Below, one piece after another: positions 11,078 through 20,409 of a stretch of DNA of 44,130 bases. The translations under genes were made by a program, and so were the position numbers. How positions within the stretch are numbered: position 1 is the first letter of the stretch; each line of letters opens with the position of its first letter. Origin of the DNA: Oliverpabstia intestinalis (GTDB lineage Bacteria > Bacillota > Clostridia > Lachnospirales > Lachnospiraceae); NCBI RefSeq assembly GCF_009696065.1, contig NZ_VUMS01000023.1, positions 1 through 44,130 on the forward strand. Reading direction: 5' to 3'. The notes under the pieces were generated by a model, which saw nothing but the letters and a program-made list of their open reading frames with translations, was not told where the DNA came from and ran no database searches.

Positions 11078-12376
11078 TTGAATATCGTAATGACGAAGGT
11101 TTCGATGCCTATTATCGGATGGGTAAGTGAAATTCTGGGATGGATGATCAATGTGATATACAGCGGTCTTGAACTGATCGGGATCACAAACATCGGTTTG
11201 TCCATTATTTTATTTACACTGGTTGTATATCTTCTGATGACTCCGTTGCAGATCAAACAGCAGAAATTTTCCAAGTTAAATGCTGTTATGCAGCCTGAGA
11301 TCCAGAAGATCCAGAAGAAATACAATGGTAAAAAAGACCAGGATTCTATGATGAAGCAGAATGAGGAGATCAGTGCTGTATATCAGAAATATGGTGTATC
11401 TCCAACAGGAAGCTGCGTACAGCTGTTGGTTCAGATGCCGGTTCTGCTGGCTTTGTACCAGGTAATCTATCACATTCCTGGATATATCTCCGGAGTAAGA
11501 AACGTATTTACCGGACTGACCGCAAAGATAATGTCTGTCGATGGATTTGGCAGTATCATCAGTCAGTTCTTAACCGACAACAAGATCACAATGACCGGAA
11601 TCTCAGCCAATACAGAATTTACCAAGACAACAACGATTGATTTTCTGTACAAACTGTCCCCGTCACAGCTGGAAAAATTCTCACAAATCAGCGATTTCAG
11701 CGGATTTTCCGATCTGTTCGATAAAGTAGCGCAGCAGACCAGCCATATGAATACGTTCCTGAACCTGAATATCTCAGACACCCCGCTTGCCATCATCAAG
11801 AGCGGTATGGCACAGGGCGGAGCAGCAGGATACCTTCTGGTATTTTCCGCTGCCATGGTTCCGATCCTTGCATGGCTGACACAGTGGATGAACTACAAAC
11901 TGATGCCACAGCCACAGCAGGCAGCGAACAGTGAACCGAGTGCAATGGAAGCTTCTATGAAGAGCATGAATACGTTCATGCCGATCATGTCTGCCGTATT
12001 CTGTTTCTCTTTCCCGGTAGGTATCGGTATTTACTGGGTAATCGGTGCTGTGATCCGTTGTATCCAGCAGCTGGTGATCAACCGTAAGATGGAGCAGATG
12101 GATATGGAAGACCTGGTTCGCCGGAATCAGGAAAAGATGAAGAAAAAGATGGAAAAAAGAGGTGTGTCTGCACAGCAGATCAACCAGCAGGCAAGAATGA
12201 ATGCAAGAAACATTCAGGCACCTGATAAAACATCCGGTCTGAGTCAGGAAGAAAAAGCTGCACAGAGAAAGAAAGCAACGGAATATTATAATAACGCCAA
12301 TGTAAAACCGGGCAGCCTTGCTGCCAAGGCAAACATGGTAAAACAGTTTGATGAAAAGAACACAAAGAAGAAATAG
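11078..12376 (+). CDS. yidC: Membrane protein insertase YidC
   Basis: A 432-aa Oxa1-family insertase of the Gram-positive type, lacking the large proteobacterial periplasmic domain. A transmembrane helix with ITNIGLSIILFTLVVY leads to the cytoplasmic coiled hairpin LQIKQQKFSKLNAVMQPEIQ. There are further helices near SYLL..VPILAWLTQWMNY and MSAVFCFSFPVGIGIYWVIG. The tail is long, basic and polar. The start is TTG: AGGAGGA (11064-11070) is 7 bp before it, while the next in-frame ATG at 11090 is badly spaced. Confidence 0.94.
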   Translation: MNIVMTKVSMPIIGWVSEILGWMINVIYSGLELIGITNIGLSIILFTLVVYLLMTPLQIKQQKFSKLNAVMQPEIQKIQKKYNGKKDQDSMMKQNEEISAVYQKYGVSPTGSCVQLLVQMPVLLALYQVIYHIPGYISGVRNVFTGLTAKIMSVDGFGSIISQFLTDNKITMTGISANTEFTKTTTIDFLYKLSPSQLEKFSQISDFSGFSDLFDKVAQQTSHMNTFLNLNISDTPLAIIKSGMAQGGAAGYLLVFSAAMVPILAWLTQWMNYKLMPQPQQAANSEPSAMEASMKSMNTFMPIMSAVFCFSFPVGIGIYWVIGAVIRCIQQLVINRKMEQMDMEDLVRRNQEKMKKKMEKRGVSAQQINQQARMNARNIQAPDKTSGLSQEEKAAQRKKATEYYNNANVKPGSLAAKANMVKQFDEKNTKKK

Positions 12377-12390
12377 GGGGAGAAAGGGCT

Positions 12391-13272
12391 ATGGAATTCA
12401 AAGAGATTACTGCGAAAACCGTTGATGAAGCCATCACAAAGGCTTGTCTGGAGTTTGAAACTTCCAGTGATAACTTAGAGATTCAGGTTGTCCAGGAGGG
12501 TACTTCCGGTTTCTTGGGATTTATCGGCAGCAAACCTGCCGTGATTAAAGTTCGTAAAAAGGTGCAGGAAGAAGAGTTTGACATCTTAAAAGAGCTTGCA
12601 AAAGAAGAGAAAAAGGAAAAGAAAGCCCCTGTTAAGGAAGAAAAGAAAGAACCCAAAAAAGAAATCAAAAAAGAAACGAAACCGGTAAAAGAGCAGAAAA
12701 AAGGAACTGTCACAAAAACACAGACAGAGAACAAGGAAGTAAAACCGGTGGCAAAAGAAGCGCAGCCGAAGCCGGAACCGAGAAAACCGGTTGTCCGTAC
12801 CGAAGAACAGGTACAGCAGATGAAACAGGATGCAGAAAAATTTCTGACCGGCGTATTTGGTGCAATGGAACTTCCGGTGGAGATTACCATGAACTATGAT
12901 AAGACCGCCGACTGCCTGGAAATTGATTTTGCCGGAGAGGATATGGGTATTCTGATCGGTAAGAGAGGACAGACACTGGATTCTCTGCAGTATCTGACCA
13001 GCCTGGTTGTCAACAAAGAGCAGCAGGACTATGTCAGGGTGAAAGTAGACACAGAAAACTACAGAAGCCGCAGAAAAGACACGCTGGAAAACCTGGCAAA
13101 GAACATTGCTTTCAAAGTGCGTAAAACAAGAAAGCCGGTAGTGTTAGAACCAATGAATCCTTATGAGAGAAGAATCATCCATTCTGCACTGCAGGGAAAC
13201 AAGTACGTGGAAACATACAGTGAGGGCAATGAACCTTACCGTCATGTAGTAGTTGTTTATAAAGGTAAATAA
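12391..13272 (+). CDS. jag: RNA-binding protein Jag/KhpB
   Basis: A 293-aa cytoplasmic RNA-binding protein. The N-terminal Jag_N domain covers about residues 1-55 (GTSGFLGFIGSKPA). A Lys/Glu-rich linker (about 65-130) follows, then a KH domain with the GxxG loop LIGKRGQTLDSLQYL. The C-terminal R3H domain holds PMNPYERRIIHSAL. In Firmicutes KhpB works with KhpA as an RNA chaperone affecting cell elongation and sporulation. It starts 15 bp after yidC with GGGGAGAAAG upstream. Confidence 0.93.
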   Translation: MEFKEITAKTVDEAITKACLEFETSSDNLEIQVVQEGTSGFLGFIGSKPAVIKVRKKVQEEEFDILKELAKEEKKEKKAPVKEEKKEPKKEIKKETKPVKEQKKGTVTKTQTENKEVKPVAKEAQPKPEPRKPVVRTEEQVQQMKQDAEKFLTGVFGAMELPVEITMNYDKTADCLEIDFAGEDMGILIGKRGQTLDSLQYLTSLVVNKEQQDYVRVKVDTENYRSRRKDTLENLAKNIAFKVRKTRKPVVLEPMNPYERRIIHSALQGNKYVETYSEGNEPYRHVVVVYKGK

Positions 13273-13282
13273 GTTGTTGAAT

Positions 13283-13324
13283 GGAAAAGATGTTATTTCA
13301 CGGGGTGTGAGTAGCATCTTTTCC
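13283..13324 (+). terminator. Hairpin between jag and mnmE
   Basis: GGAAAAGATG (13283-13292) and CATCTTTTCC (13315-13324) form a perfect 10-bp stem. No long T tract follows. A TATAAT at 13339-13344 suggests mnmE has its own promoter after this partial terminator. Confidence 0.45.
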
Positions 13325-13367
13325 TGCTTTAAGAAGAATATAATGCTCTGAAAGGAGTAGGACAGAG

Positions 13368-14744
13368 ATGACAGGAGATACGATTGCAGCAATTGCCACA
13401 GCGATGAGTGCTTCAGGAATCGGTATTATCCGTATCAGCGGTGACGATAGCATGGAGATCATCAGCAAAGTATACCGCTCAAAGGGCGGAAAAAAGCAGA
13501 TAAAAGAAGCCGAAAGCCATACGATTCATTATGGATTTATCTATGACAACGATACAATGATCGATGAAGTCCTGGTGATGATCATGAAGGGGCCGAGAAG
13601 TTACACCGGAGAAGACACCGTGGAGATTGATTGTCATGGCGGTGTCCTGGCGATGAAAAAGGTTCTTGAAGCGGTGATACATGCAGGGGCAAGACCTGCG
13701 GAACCAGGAGAATTTACCAAGCGAGCTTTCTTAAACGGAAGGATCGACCTGTCTCAGGCGGAGGCGGTCATCGATGTGATCCAGGCGAAGAATGAGTATG
13801 CACTGAAAAGCTCGTTAAGCCAGCTGAAAGGTTCTGTCTTAACATCTATTAAAGAGATCCGAAGCAGTATCCTGTACCATATTGCATATATCGAATCCGC
13901 ACTTGACGACCCGGAACATATCAGTCTGGACGGGTACAGTGAGAAACTTGCGCAGACCGTAGAAAAAGAAAAAAAGAAGATTCGTTGTCTGGCGGATTCC
14001 TTTGATGAAGGAAAGATGATCAGGGAAGGTATCCGGACGGTGATCGTAGGAAAACCAAATGCGGGAAAATCTTCTCTGTTAAATTATCTGGTGGGAGAAG
14101 AAAAAGCTATTGTAACAGATATAGCAGGGACAACGAGGGATGTTCTGGAAGAGACTATCATGCTGCAGGGAATCTCTCTTCGGATGATGGATACGGCAGG
14201 AATCCGGGCAACGGAAGATGTTGTGGAAAAGATCGGTGTGGAGAGAGCCAGGGCTTACGCAAAAGACGCGGATCTGGTATTATATGTGGTGGATTCCTCC
14301 ATTCCGTTAGATGAAAATGATGAGGAAATTCTGGAGATTCTCCGGGAGAAAAAAGCAATCATTCTGTTAAATAAGAGTGATCTGACTCCGGTGGTAACGA
14401 AAGAAATGCTGGAGGCACGTACAGACATGCCGGTAATAGCAATCTCCGCAAGACAGGAACAGGGTGTGGAAATTCTGGAAGAACAGATCAAATCCATGTT
14501 CTTTGCAGGAGAATTATCCTTTAACGATGAAGTATATATTACAAATGTCCGCCATAAGACAGCGCTCGAGGAAGCATATCAGAGCCTTACAATGGTGGAA
14601 AAAAGCATTGCCATGGAGATGCCGGAAGATTTCTTTTCCATCGATCTGATGAACGCATATGAAGCGTTGGGAAGGATTGTGGGAGAGTCAGTGGGTGAGG
14701 ATCTGGTCAATGAGATCTTCAGCAAGTTCTGTACCGGCAAGTAA
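13368..14744 (+). CDS. mnmE: tRNA uridine-5-carboxymethylaminomethyl modification GTPase MnmE
   Basis: A 458-aa GTPase that, with MnmG, installs the 5-carboxymethylaminomethyl group on U34 of certain tRNAs. The tetrahydrofolate-binding N-terminal domain starts DTIAAIATAMSASGIGIIRI. The G domain has P-loop GKPNAGKSS (228-236), MDTAGIRA (G3) and LLNKSDL (G4). The protein ends FSKFCTGK, with the conserved Cys. mnmG starts 21 bp downstream, so the two partners are co-transcribed. Confidence 0.97.
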   Translation: MTGDTIAAIATAMSASGIGIIRISGDDSMEIISKVYRSKGGKKQIKEAESHTIHYGFIYDNDTMIDEVLVMIMKGPRSYTGEDTVEIDCHGGVLAMKKVLEAVIHAGARPAEPGEFTKRAFLNGRIDLSQAEAVIDVIQAKNEYALKSSLSQLKGSVLTSIKEIRSSILYHIAYIESALDDPEHISLDGYSEKLAQTVEKEKKKIRCLADSFDEGKMIREGIRTVIVGKPNAGKSSLLNYLVGEEKAIVTDIAGTTRDVLEETIMLQGISLRMMDTAGIRATEDVVEKIGVERARAYAKDADLVLYVVDSSIPLDENDEEILEILREKKAIILLNKSDLTPVVTKEMLEARTDMPVIAISARQEQGVEILEEQIKSMFFAGELSFNDEVYITNVRHKTALEEAYQSLTMVEKSIAMEMPEDFFSIDLMNAYEALGRIVGESVGEDLVNEIFSKFCTGK

Positions 14745-14765
14745 GAGTGGTAGAAGGAGAAAGAA

Positions 14766-16643
14766 ATGAACAAACTGGTGGAATATATAGATGTTGCAGT
14801 AATCGGAGCCGGACATGCGGGCTGCGAGGCATCACTGGCAGCAGCCAGACTGGGGCTTGAGACTATGGTATTTACCGTCAGTGTGGACAGCATCGCAATG
14901 ATGCCGTGTAACCCGAATATCGGAGGAAGTTCCAAAGGACATCTGGTAAAAGAAATCGATGCACTGGGCGGAGAGATGGGAAAAGTCATTGATAAAACAT
15001 TTATCCAGTCCAAGATGTTAAACAAATCCAAAGGACCGGCGGTACATTCCCTGCGTGCCCAGGCAGACAAGAAAAATTACAGCAATACCATGCGTCAGGT
15101 ACTGGAGAATACACCACATCTGACGATCAAACAGGCGGAAGTGACGGAACTGATTATAGAAGATGGTACGATTAAGGGAGTAAAAACATATTCCGGCGCA
15201 ACGTATTATGCAAAGGCAGTTGTTCTGTGTACCGGAACGTATCTGAAGGCGAGATGCATCTATGGAGATGTAAGTAATTATACCGGTCCGAACGGACTGC
15301 AGGCGGCCAATTACCTGACGGACTCTCTGAAAGCGAACGGTGTGGAGATGTTCCGTTTCAAGACCGGAACACCGGCACGTATCGATAAACGGTCGATCGA
15401 TTTTTCGAAGATGGAAGAGCAGAAAGGGGATGAGAGAGTTGTTCCGTTTTCTTTCTCCACTGATCCGGAAAGCGTTCAGATCGATCAGGTATCCTGTTGG
15501 CTGACCTATACCAATGAGAAAACTCATGAGATCATCCGGGAAAATCTGGATCGCTCTCCGCTATATTCCGGTATGATCGAAGGAACCGGTCCACGATATT
15601 GTCCGTCCATCGAAGATAAAGTGGTCAGATTTGCAGATAAATCCAGACATCAGGTATTTATCGAACCGGAAGGGCTGAACACAAATGAAATGTATGTTGG
15701 CGGTATGTCAAGTTCTCTGCCGGAGGATGTCCAGTATGACATGTACCGCTCCGTACCGGGACTTGAACATGCGAAAATCGTGAGAAATGCTTACGCGATC
15801 GAGTATGACTGTATCAACCCGAGACAGCTGATGCCGACACTGGAATTTAAAAATATCAAAAATCTGTTCAGCGGCGGACAGTTTAACGGAAGTTCAGGCT
15901 ATGAAGAGGCAGCTGCGCAGGGGCTGATCGCGGGTATCAACGCGGCATTGAAAGTCAAAGGTGAGGAACTGCTGGTACTTGATCGATCCGAAGCTTATAT
16001 CGGAGTATTGATCGACGACCTGGTAACAAAAGAAAACCATGAGCCATATCGTATGATGACAAGCCGCGCCGAGTATCGTCTGCTGCTTCGCCAGGACAAT
16101 GCAGATCTCAGACTCCGGGAAAAAGGCTACCGTGTCGGACTGATCAGCAAAGAACAGTATCAGGATATCCTGAAGAAAGAACAGCTGATCAAAGAAGAAA
16201 TCGAACGGGTGGAACACGTAAATGTAGGAGCATCGAGACCGGTTCAGGAACTCCTTGAACAGTATGGAAGTACACCGCTGACTTCAGGATCCACTCTGGG
16301 TGAACTGATCCGCCGTCCGGAACTGAACTACGAAGTGCTGGCACCAATCGATAAAAACCGTCCGGAACTCCGCTATGACATCCGGGAACAGGTCAATATC
16401 AACATCAAGTATGATGGATATATCACCCGTCAGTTAAAACAGGTGGAACAGTTCAAAAAACTGGAAAGCAAAAAGATCCCGGAAGATATGGATTATGATC
16501 AGGTCAAGAGTCTGCGTATCGAAGCCGTACAGAAATTAAAACTGTACCGCCCGGTAAGCATCGGCCAGGCCTCCCGTATCGCAGGGGTATCTCCGGCGGA
16601 TGTATCGGTGCTGCTGGTATATCTGGAAAGTCATCGCGCGTAA
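14766..16643 (+). CDS. mnmG: tRNA uridine-5-carboxymethylaminomethyl modification enzyme MnmG
   Basis: The 625-aa FAD-dependent partner of MnmE. The dinucleotide-binding motif [17 protein letters not shown] is near the N-terminus, followed by [22 protein letters not shown]. Further family motifs are [16 protein letters not shown] and [15 protein letters not shown]. The C-terminal helical domain ends [19 protein letters not shown]. The length is normal. An MITE-like element separates it from rsmG, which often follows directly in related genomes. Confidence 0.97.
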   Translation: MNKLVEYIDVAVIGAGHAGCEASLAAARLGLETMVFTVSVDSIAMMPCNPNIGGSSKGHLVKEIDALGGEMGKVIDKTFIQSKMLNKSKGPAVHSLRAQADKKNYSNTMRQVLENTPHLTIKQAEVTELIIEDGTIKGVKTYSGATYYAKAVVLCTGTYLKARCIYGDVSNYTGPNGLQAANYLTDSLKANGVEMFRFKTGTPARIDKRSIDFSKMEEQKGDERVVPFSFSTDPESVQIDQVSCWLTYTNEKTHEIIRENLDRSPLYSGMIEGTGPRYCPSIEDKVVRFADKSRHQVFIEPEGLNTNEMYVGGMSSSLPEDVQYDMYRSVPGLEHAKIVRNAYAIEYDCINPRQLMPTLEFKNIKNLFSGGQFNGSSGYEEAAAQGLIAGINAALKVKGEELLVLDRSEAYIGVLIDDLVTKENHEPYRMMTSRAEYRLLLRQDNADLRLREKGYRVGLISKEQYQDILKKEQLIKEEIERVEHVNVGASRPVQELLEQYGSTPLTSGSTLGELIRRPELNYEVLAPIDKNRPELRYDIREQVNINIKYDGYITRQLKQVEQFKKLESKKIPEDMDYDQVKSLRIEAVQKLKLYRPVSIGQASRIAGVSPADVSVLLVYLESHRA

Positions 16644-16659
16644 AATGAGATATGTGTGT

Positions 16660-16681
16660 GGCAGCAGAAGTTTCTGCTGCC
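16660..16681 (+). terminator. Hairpin after mnmG
   Basis: GGCAGCAGAA (16660-16669) and TTCTGCTGCC (16672-16681) are perfect inverted arms 17 bp after the mnmG stop. There is no T tract, so termination would be weak or factor-assisted. Confidence 0.4.
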
Positions 16682-16688
16682 GCCTGCC

Positions 16689-16854
16689 TTAGAGCGTGTC
16701 TGAAAAATCATTTCCGCAATCTGCAAGCCCCACTTTGCGGTATATTTTACCCTCATTCGGTTGCCGTAGCCCGCTACGCCGCCCTCATTCGGATAAAATC
16801 TCCCACAAACTGGGACTCGCAGCTCACGAAAAGCCTTTTTCAAACACGCTCTAA
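16689..16854. mobile_element. Non-autonomous MITE-like element with AGAGCGTGT inverted ends
   Basis: The left end TTAGAGCGTGTCTGAAAAAT (16689-16708) is inverted at the right as TTTTTCAAACACGCTCTAA (16836-16854). The inside is an extended imperfect palindrome centred on TAGCCCGCTA. The ends lie in TA dinucleotides, as expected for elements mobilised by IS630/Tc1-mariner-type transposases. Short open frames on both strands arise from the palindrome and are not genes. The transposase family is inferred only from the TA target. Confidence 0.75.
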
Positions 16855-16893
16855 CGCAGATGAAAGAAGTATGAAAAAAATGTAAGATAAGAA

Positions 16894-16946
16894 GTAACTA
16901 TTCAGCAGGTAGTAACTGTGAATGTACTGGACTACTGGACAGTTAC
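16894..16946. repeat. GTAACTGTTCAG-family repeat, degenerate
   Basis: GTAACTATTCAG (16894-16905) at the left and CTGGACAGTTAC (16935-16946) inverted at the right, with TAGTAACTGTG between. It is a 53-bp degenerate copy of the family at 3686, 28061 and 30762, lying directly upstream of rsmG. Confidence 0.55.
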
Positions 16947-16969
16947 GATAAGAAAAGAAAGGAACAAGC

Positions 16970-17695
16970 ATGGCTCAATACGATACCACATGGTTTGAAA
17001 AAGGACTTGCCGAGCTGGAGATCACATTAAATGAAAAACAGATCGAACAGTTTCTGACCTACTATGAACTTCTGGTGGAATGGAACAAAGTGATGAACCT
17101 GACGGCCATTACCGAATACGAAGAAGTCATCACCAAACACTTCCTGGACAGCGTAGCGTCTGTCAAAGTGTGTGATTACAGCAAACCGATGAAAATCCTG
17201 GATCTTGGAACAGGCGCCGGATTTCCCGGCATACCGTTAAAAATCGCTTTTCCGGATCAGGAGATCGTCCTTCTCGATTCCCTGAACAAGCGTGTTAAAT
17301 TCCTGAACACCGTCATTGAAACCCTCGGTCTCAAAGGAATCCGCGCTATCCACGGAAGAGCCGAAGACTACGCCCGTCATGCAGACTACAGAGAACAGTT
17401 CGATCTGTGTGTATCACGCGCTGTAGCCAACCTGAGTACGCTATCCGAATACTGCCTGCCCTATGTAAAAACAGGTGGTCACTTCATACCGTACAAGTCC
17501 GGCAGAATCCAGGAGGAACTGACCGAAGCCCAAACCGCCATCAAAATCCTTGGCGGCAGCCTGGAAAAAACCGAAAAATTCCAGCTGGCAGACACCGACA
17601 TGGAAAGATCCTTCGTAGTCATCCGAAAAATCCAACCAACCGGAAAAAAATTTCCAAGAAAAGCCGGCCTTCCATCAAAAGAACCGATTAAATAA
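16970..17695 (+). CDS. rsmG: 16S rRNA (guanine(527)-N7)-methyltransferase RsmG
   Basis: A 241-aa SAM-dependent methyltransferase (GidB) that methylates G527 in the 530 loop of 16S rRNA. The SAM-binding motif LDLGTGAGFPG is at 77-87, preceded by the typical VMNLTAITEYEEVITKHFLDS. SRAVANLSTLSEYCLPYVKTG follows. Its loss gives low-level streptomycin resistance in several bacteria. The Lys-rich tail is normal for Clostridia. A strong terminator follows. Confidence 0.96.
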   Translation: MAQYDTTWFEKGLAELEITLNEKQIEQFLTYYELLVEWNKVMNLTAITEYEEVITKHFLDSVASVKVCDYSKPMKILDLGTGAGFPGIPLKIAFPDQEIVLLDSLNKRVKFLNTVIETLGLKGIRAIHGRAEDYARHADYREQFDLCVSRAVANLSTLSEYCLPYVKTGGHFIPYKSGRIQEELTEAQTAIKILGGSLEKTEKFQLADTDMERSFVVIRKIQPTGKKFPRKAGLPSKEPIK

Positions 17696-17710
17696 CAAAA
17701 GAACTCAAGA

Positions 17711-17755
17711 AAACCCCGTGAGAAGCCGAAAAACGGCTCGAAACGGGGTTTCTTT
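17711..17755 (+). terminator. rsmG terminator
   Basis: AAACCCCGT (17711-17719) pairs with ACGGGGTTT (17743-17751), with a nested inner stem AGCCG/CGGCT, followed by CTTTG. It marks the end of the rpmH-to-rsmG block. Confidence 0.8.
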
Positions 17756-18048
17756 GCACAAGTCAACAAACATATCGGATCAGATAGTAAAAACGTCAAT
17801 ATAGGGAAAATACGAGAAAAGTAAAAAATAAGATCATTAGAAATTAGTGGAAGAAAACAAAACGTTATATACCATAAAATTGAAAACTGAAATAAGACAT
17901 AACCCCGTGATCGGATCTGAAAATAACTATGAAACAATAAAGACGGAGAACAGATGTAAAGCGTCAGGTATGCGAAGCTGAAAACAGAGCAGAGAAAAAT
18001 CACTCCCATGAGCAATCTTCTACTACGCGCATCTAAAATTCATACAAA
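17756..18048. other. Intergenic stretch with no recognised feature
   Basis: About 290 bp after the rsmG terminator. It is A-rich on the plus strand, with no convincing ORF, hairpin or repeat. Confidence 0.5.
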
Positions 18049-18260
18049 TCATATAAGATATTCTTTCGAAAATGATTTTAAAATATCAACTCTGAATGTA
18101 GGCCATAAATGTAACCCCATAACATTCCGTCTACGCCGTGCCACACATTTTAACTCGCGCATTTCCTGAGCTATTCTCCAGTCAAAAAGCCAAAAATCTC
18201 CGTCCCCAACAGCTCCCATAAATATCAGCCAATAACGTTCCCCATACACCTCCTCTCCAG
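18049..18260 (-). pseudogene. Possible 3' remnant of an unrecognised gene
   Basis: On the minus strand a frame of about 70 codons with native-looking codon use encodes YWLIFMGAVGDGDFWLF, then WRIAQEMREL and a basic RRRRN segment, and stops at 18049. Upstream it runs straight into the giant hairpin at 18261-18404, where the reading becomes low-complexity. The best reading is a gene truncated by that repeat. No family is recognised; an accidental frame remains possible. Confidence 0.3.
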
Positions 18261-18404
18261 CTTTGAATACCCAGCTCAGATCCCTCGTATCTTCCCCAGA
18301 TGAGCCGCTTGTCGAGCACGAGTTTGAGACTACAGGCTCAAACCGAGCGCAGACCCGGCCACCTGGGGAAGATACGAGGGATCTGAGCGTCCGAGTATTC
18401 AAAG
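18261..18404. repeat. 144-bp giant imperfect hairpin
   Basis: CTTTGAATAC with CTCAGATCCCTCGTATCT on the left (18261-18298) is inverted on the right (18365-18404) with a small bulge. The centre continues to pair imperfectly (GTTTGAG/CTCAAAC), so almost the whole 144 bp folds back. It is much more GC-rich than the surrounding DNA. This fits a dispersed REP/MITE-like unit, or a bidirectional terminator. Short frames on both strands share GEDTRDLS because of the palindrome. Confidence 0.75.
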
Positions 18405-18494
18405 TCGCACACATTTCACAAAGAAAACACAAACATTTCGAAACTTCATCACACTTTTTATATAAAATAATACCAATAAAGGAGGTAACAAACT

Positions 18495-19550
18495 GTGATA
18501 GAAGTGAAGAATTTAGTAAAGAAATACGGTGATCACATCGCTGTCGATCACCTGTCATTTCACGTGGACAAAGGTCAGATCTACGGTTTCTTAGGTCCAA
18601 ACGGTGCCGGAAAATCAACAACCATGAACATTATGACCGGCTATATCGCATCCACATCCGGCGAAGTCCTGATTGACGGACACAACATCCTTGAGGAGCC
18701 GGAAGCTGCGAAAAAATGCATCGGATACCTGCCGGAGCAGCCACCGCTGTACTTCGATATGACGGTAGCTGAATACCTGAAGTTCGCTGCAGAACTCAAA
18801 AAAGTTTCGAAATACGAAAGAGAAACCCAGATCGAACAGGTCATGGAACTGACAGGCATCACCGCGATGGAAAACCGTCTGATAAAAAATCTGTCAAAAG
18901 GATACAAACAGCGGGTAGGACTTGCCCAGGCGATCCTCGGCTATCCTGAAATCATCATCCTTGATGAACCAACCGTAGGACTTGATCCAAAACAGATCAT
19001 TGAGATCCGTGAACTGATCAGGAAACTCAGCGAAGAACATACCATTATACTAAGTTCTCATATTCTGTCAGAAGTAAGTGCTGTGTGTGATTACATCATG
19101 ATCATCAACCACGGTAAACTGGTTGCGAGCGATACCACAGAAAACCTGATGAACCATTCACTGGGAAGCAACACCCTGGAGCTTACCGTAAAAGGAGAAA
19201 AACAGGATGTTGAAAAAATGTTGCGCGACGTAGAAGAAATACAAAAATTAGAGTGGAAACCGGGAGAAAACGAAAAAACAGTAAGTATGGTGATCACAAC
19301 AGAAGAAAAGACGGATATCCGTGAAAAACTGTTTTATATGATGGCAGAAGCCAAGATGCCGATCATGAATATGCAGTTTACGAAAGTATCCCTCGAAGAC
19401 ATCTTCCTTGAACTGACACAGAACGAAACAGCCCCTGTTCCGGATGAACAAGGCACCAAGCCGGAGTCTGCACCGAAAGATGAGACCGGTACAGATACGG
19501 AAAAAGAGAATGAAACAGAACAGGAGGCTCATGATGAAAGCAATTTATAA
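18495..19550 (+). CDS. ABC transporter ATP-binding protein (GldA-like)
   Basis: A 351-aa ATPase that would energise the permease encoded next. Walker A GPNGAGKST is at 34-42, the signature LSKGYKQRVGLAQ in the middle, and Walker B IIILDEPTVGLDP follows. Residues past about 315 form a Glu/Asp/Pro-rich acidic tail (TGTDTEKENETEQEAHD) not needed for the ABC fold. The start is GTG, with GGAGGT (18481-18486) 8 bp upstream. It leads an ATPase-permease-GldG-DUF4340 cluster. The transported substrate is unknown. Confidence 0.9.
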   Translation: MIEVKNLVKKYGDHIAVDHLSFHVDKGQIYGFLGPNGAGKSTTMNIMTGYIASTSGEVLIDGHNILEEPEAAKKCIGYLPEQPPLYFDMTVAEYLKFAAELKKVSKYERETQIEQVMELTGITAMENRLIKNLSKGYKQRVGLAQAILGYPEIIILDEPTVGLDPKQIIEIRELIRKLSEEHTIILSSHILSEVSAVCDYIMIINHGKLVASDTTENLMNHSLGSNTLELTVKGEKQDVEKMLRDVEEIQKLEWKPGENEKTVSMVITTEEKTDIREKLFYMMAEAKMPIMNMQFTKVSLEDIFLELTQNETAPVPDEQGTKPESAPKDETGTDTEKENETEQEAHDESNL

Positions 19551-20397
19551 GAAAGAAGTAAAAAGTTATCTGACCTCTATGATCGGATATGTATTTATAT
19601 TTTTCATTCTGCTTCTGGAAGGCATCTATTTTACTGCCTATAACCTGCAGAATGCCTACCCGTTATTTGGAACCACATTAAGTGCCGTTACCTTTATTTT
19701 TCTGATTCTGGTGCCGGTTCTGACGATGAAAACAATTGCAGAAGAACGGAAACAGAAGACCGATCAGCTGCTTTTGACAGCTCCGGTATCAGTCAGTGAG
19801 ATTGTTCTTGGAAAGTTTCTGGCAGTAGCTACGGTTTATGCGATCCCGGTACTGATCATCTGTCTGTACCCGATGATCATGGGAAAATATGGTACCGTAT
19901 CTTATGCGATGGCATATACGGCAGTGCTCGGGTTTGCCCTTCTTGGATTTGCCCAGATCGCAGTTGGAGTCTTCTGGTCCTCCGTTACAGAAAATCCGGT
20001 CATTGCAGCAGTCGTAACCTTTATCGTACTGTTTGTCTGCTATATGATCACGGGTATCGGATCTCTGATCCCGGACAGTTCCATGGCGTCTCTGGCGTGC
20101 TATATGCTTCTGGTGCTGCTGGCTGCTGTGTGGATATACCATATGATCCGGAATCTGTGGATCGCAGCAGTTATCGGTATCGCAGGAGAAGCGGCACTTG
20201 CCATCACCTATGTGGTAAAATCCACACTATTTGAGGGAAGCATTCAGAAATTCCTGGCTGTTTTCGATATTACCAGTCACTTTGATAACTTTACCAACGG
20301 TATTCTGGACCTGCAGGGAGTGGTATATTTCCTGTCTGTGATCATTATTTTCCTGGTTCTTACGGTTCAGACCATTACCAAGAGAAGATGGAATTAG
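19534..20397 (+). CDS. ABC-2 type permease (GldF-like)
   Basis: A 287-aa polytopic membrane protein starting MKAIYKKEVKSYLTSMIGYVF, with about six hydrophobic helices and the loop MKTIAEERKQKTDQLLLTAPVS that is typical of ABC-2/GldF permeases. The frame is open upstream to 19444, but AGGAGG at 19522-19527 fixes the start at 19534 (or the adjacent ATG at 19531). That gives a 17-bp overlap with the ATPase gene. Partner of the ATPase and of the GldG-like protein. Confidence 0.9.
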   Translation: MKAIYKKEVKSYLTSMIGYVFIFFILLLEGIYFTAYNLQNAYPLFGTTLSAVTFIFLILVPVLTMKTIAEERKQKTDQLLLTAPVSVSEIVLGKFLAVATVYAIPVLIICLYPMIMGKYGTVSYAMAYTAVLGFALLGFAQIAVGVFWSSVTENPVIAAVVTFIVLFVCYMITGIGSLIPDSSMASLACYMLLVLLAAVWIYHMIRNLWIAAVIGIAGEAALAITYVVKSTLFEGSIQKFLAVFDITSHFDNFTNGILDLQGVVYFLSVIIIFLVLTVQTITKRRWN

Positions 20398-20409
20398 GAG
20401 GCTGGAAGA

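Noticed and set aside
16631-16885. Small open frames on both strands after mnmG
   Set aside because: They arise from the palindromic MITE at 16689-16854.
18263-18621. Open frames on both strands through the giant hairpin
   Set aside because: Both share GEDTRDLS because of the inverted repeat, and they overlap the real ABC ATPase gene.
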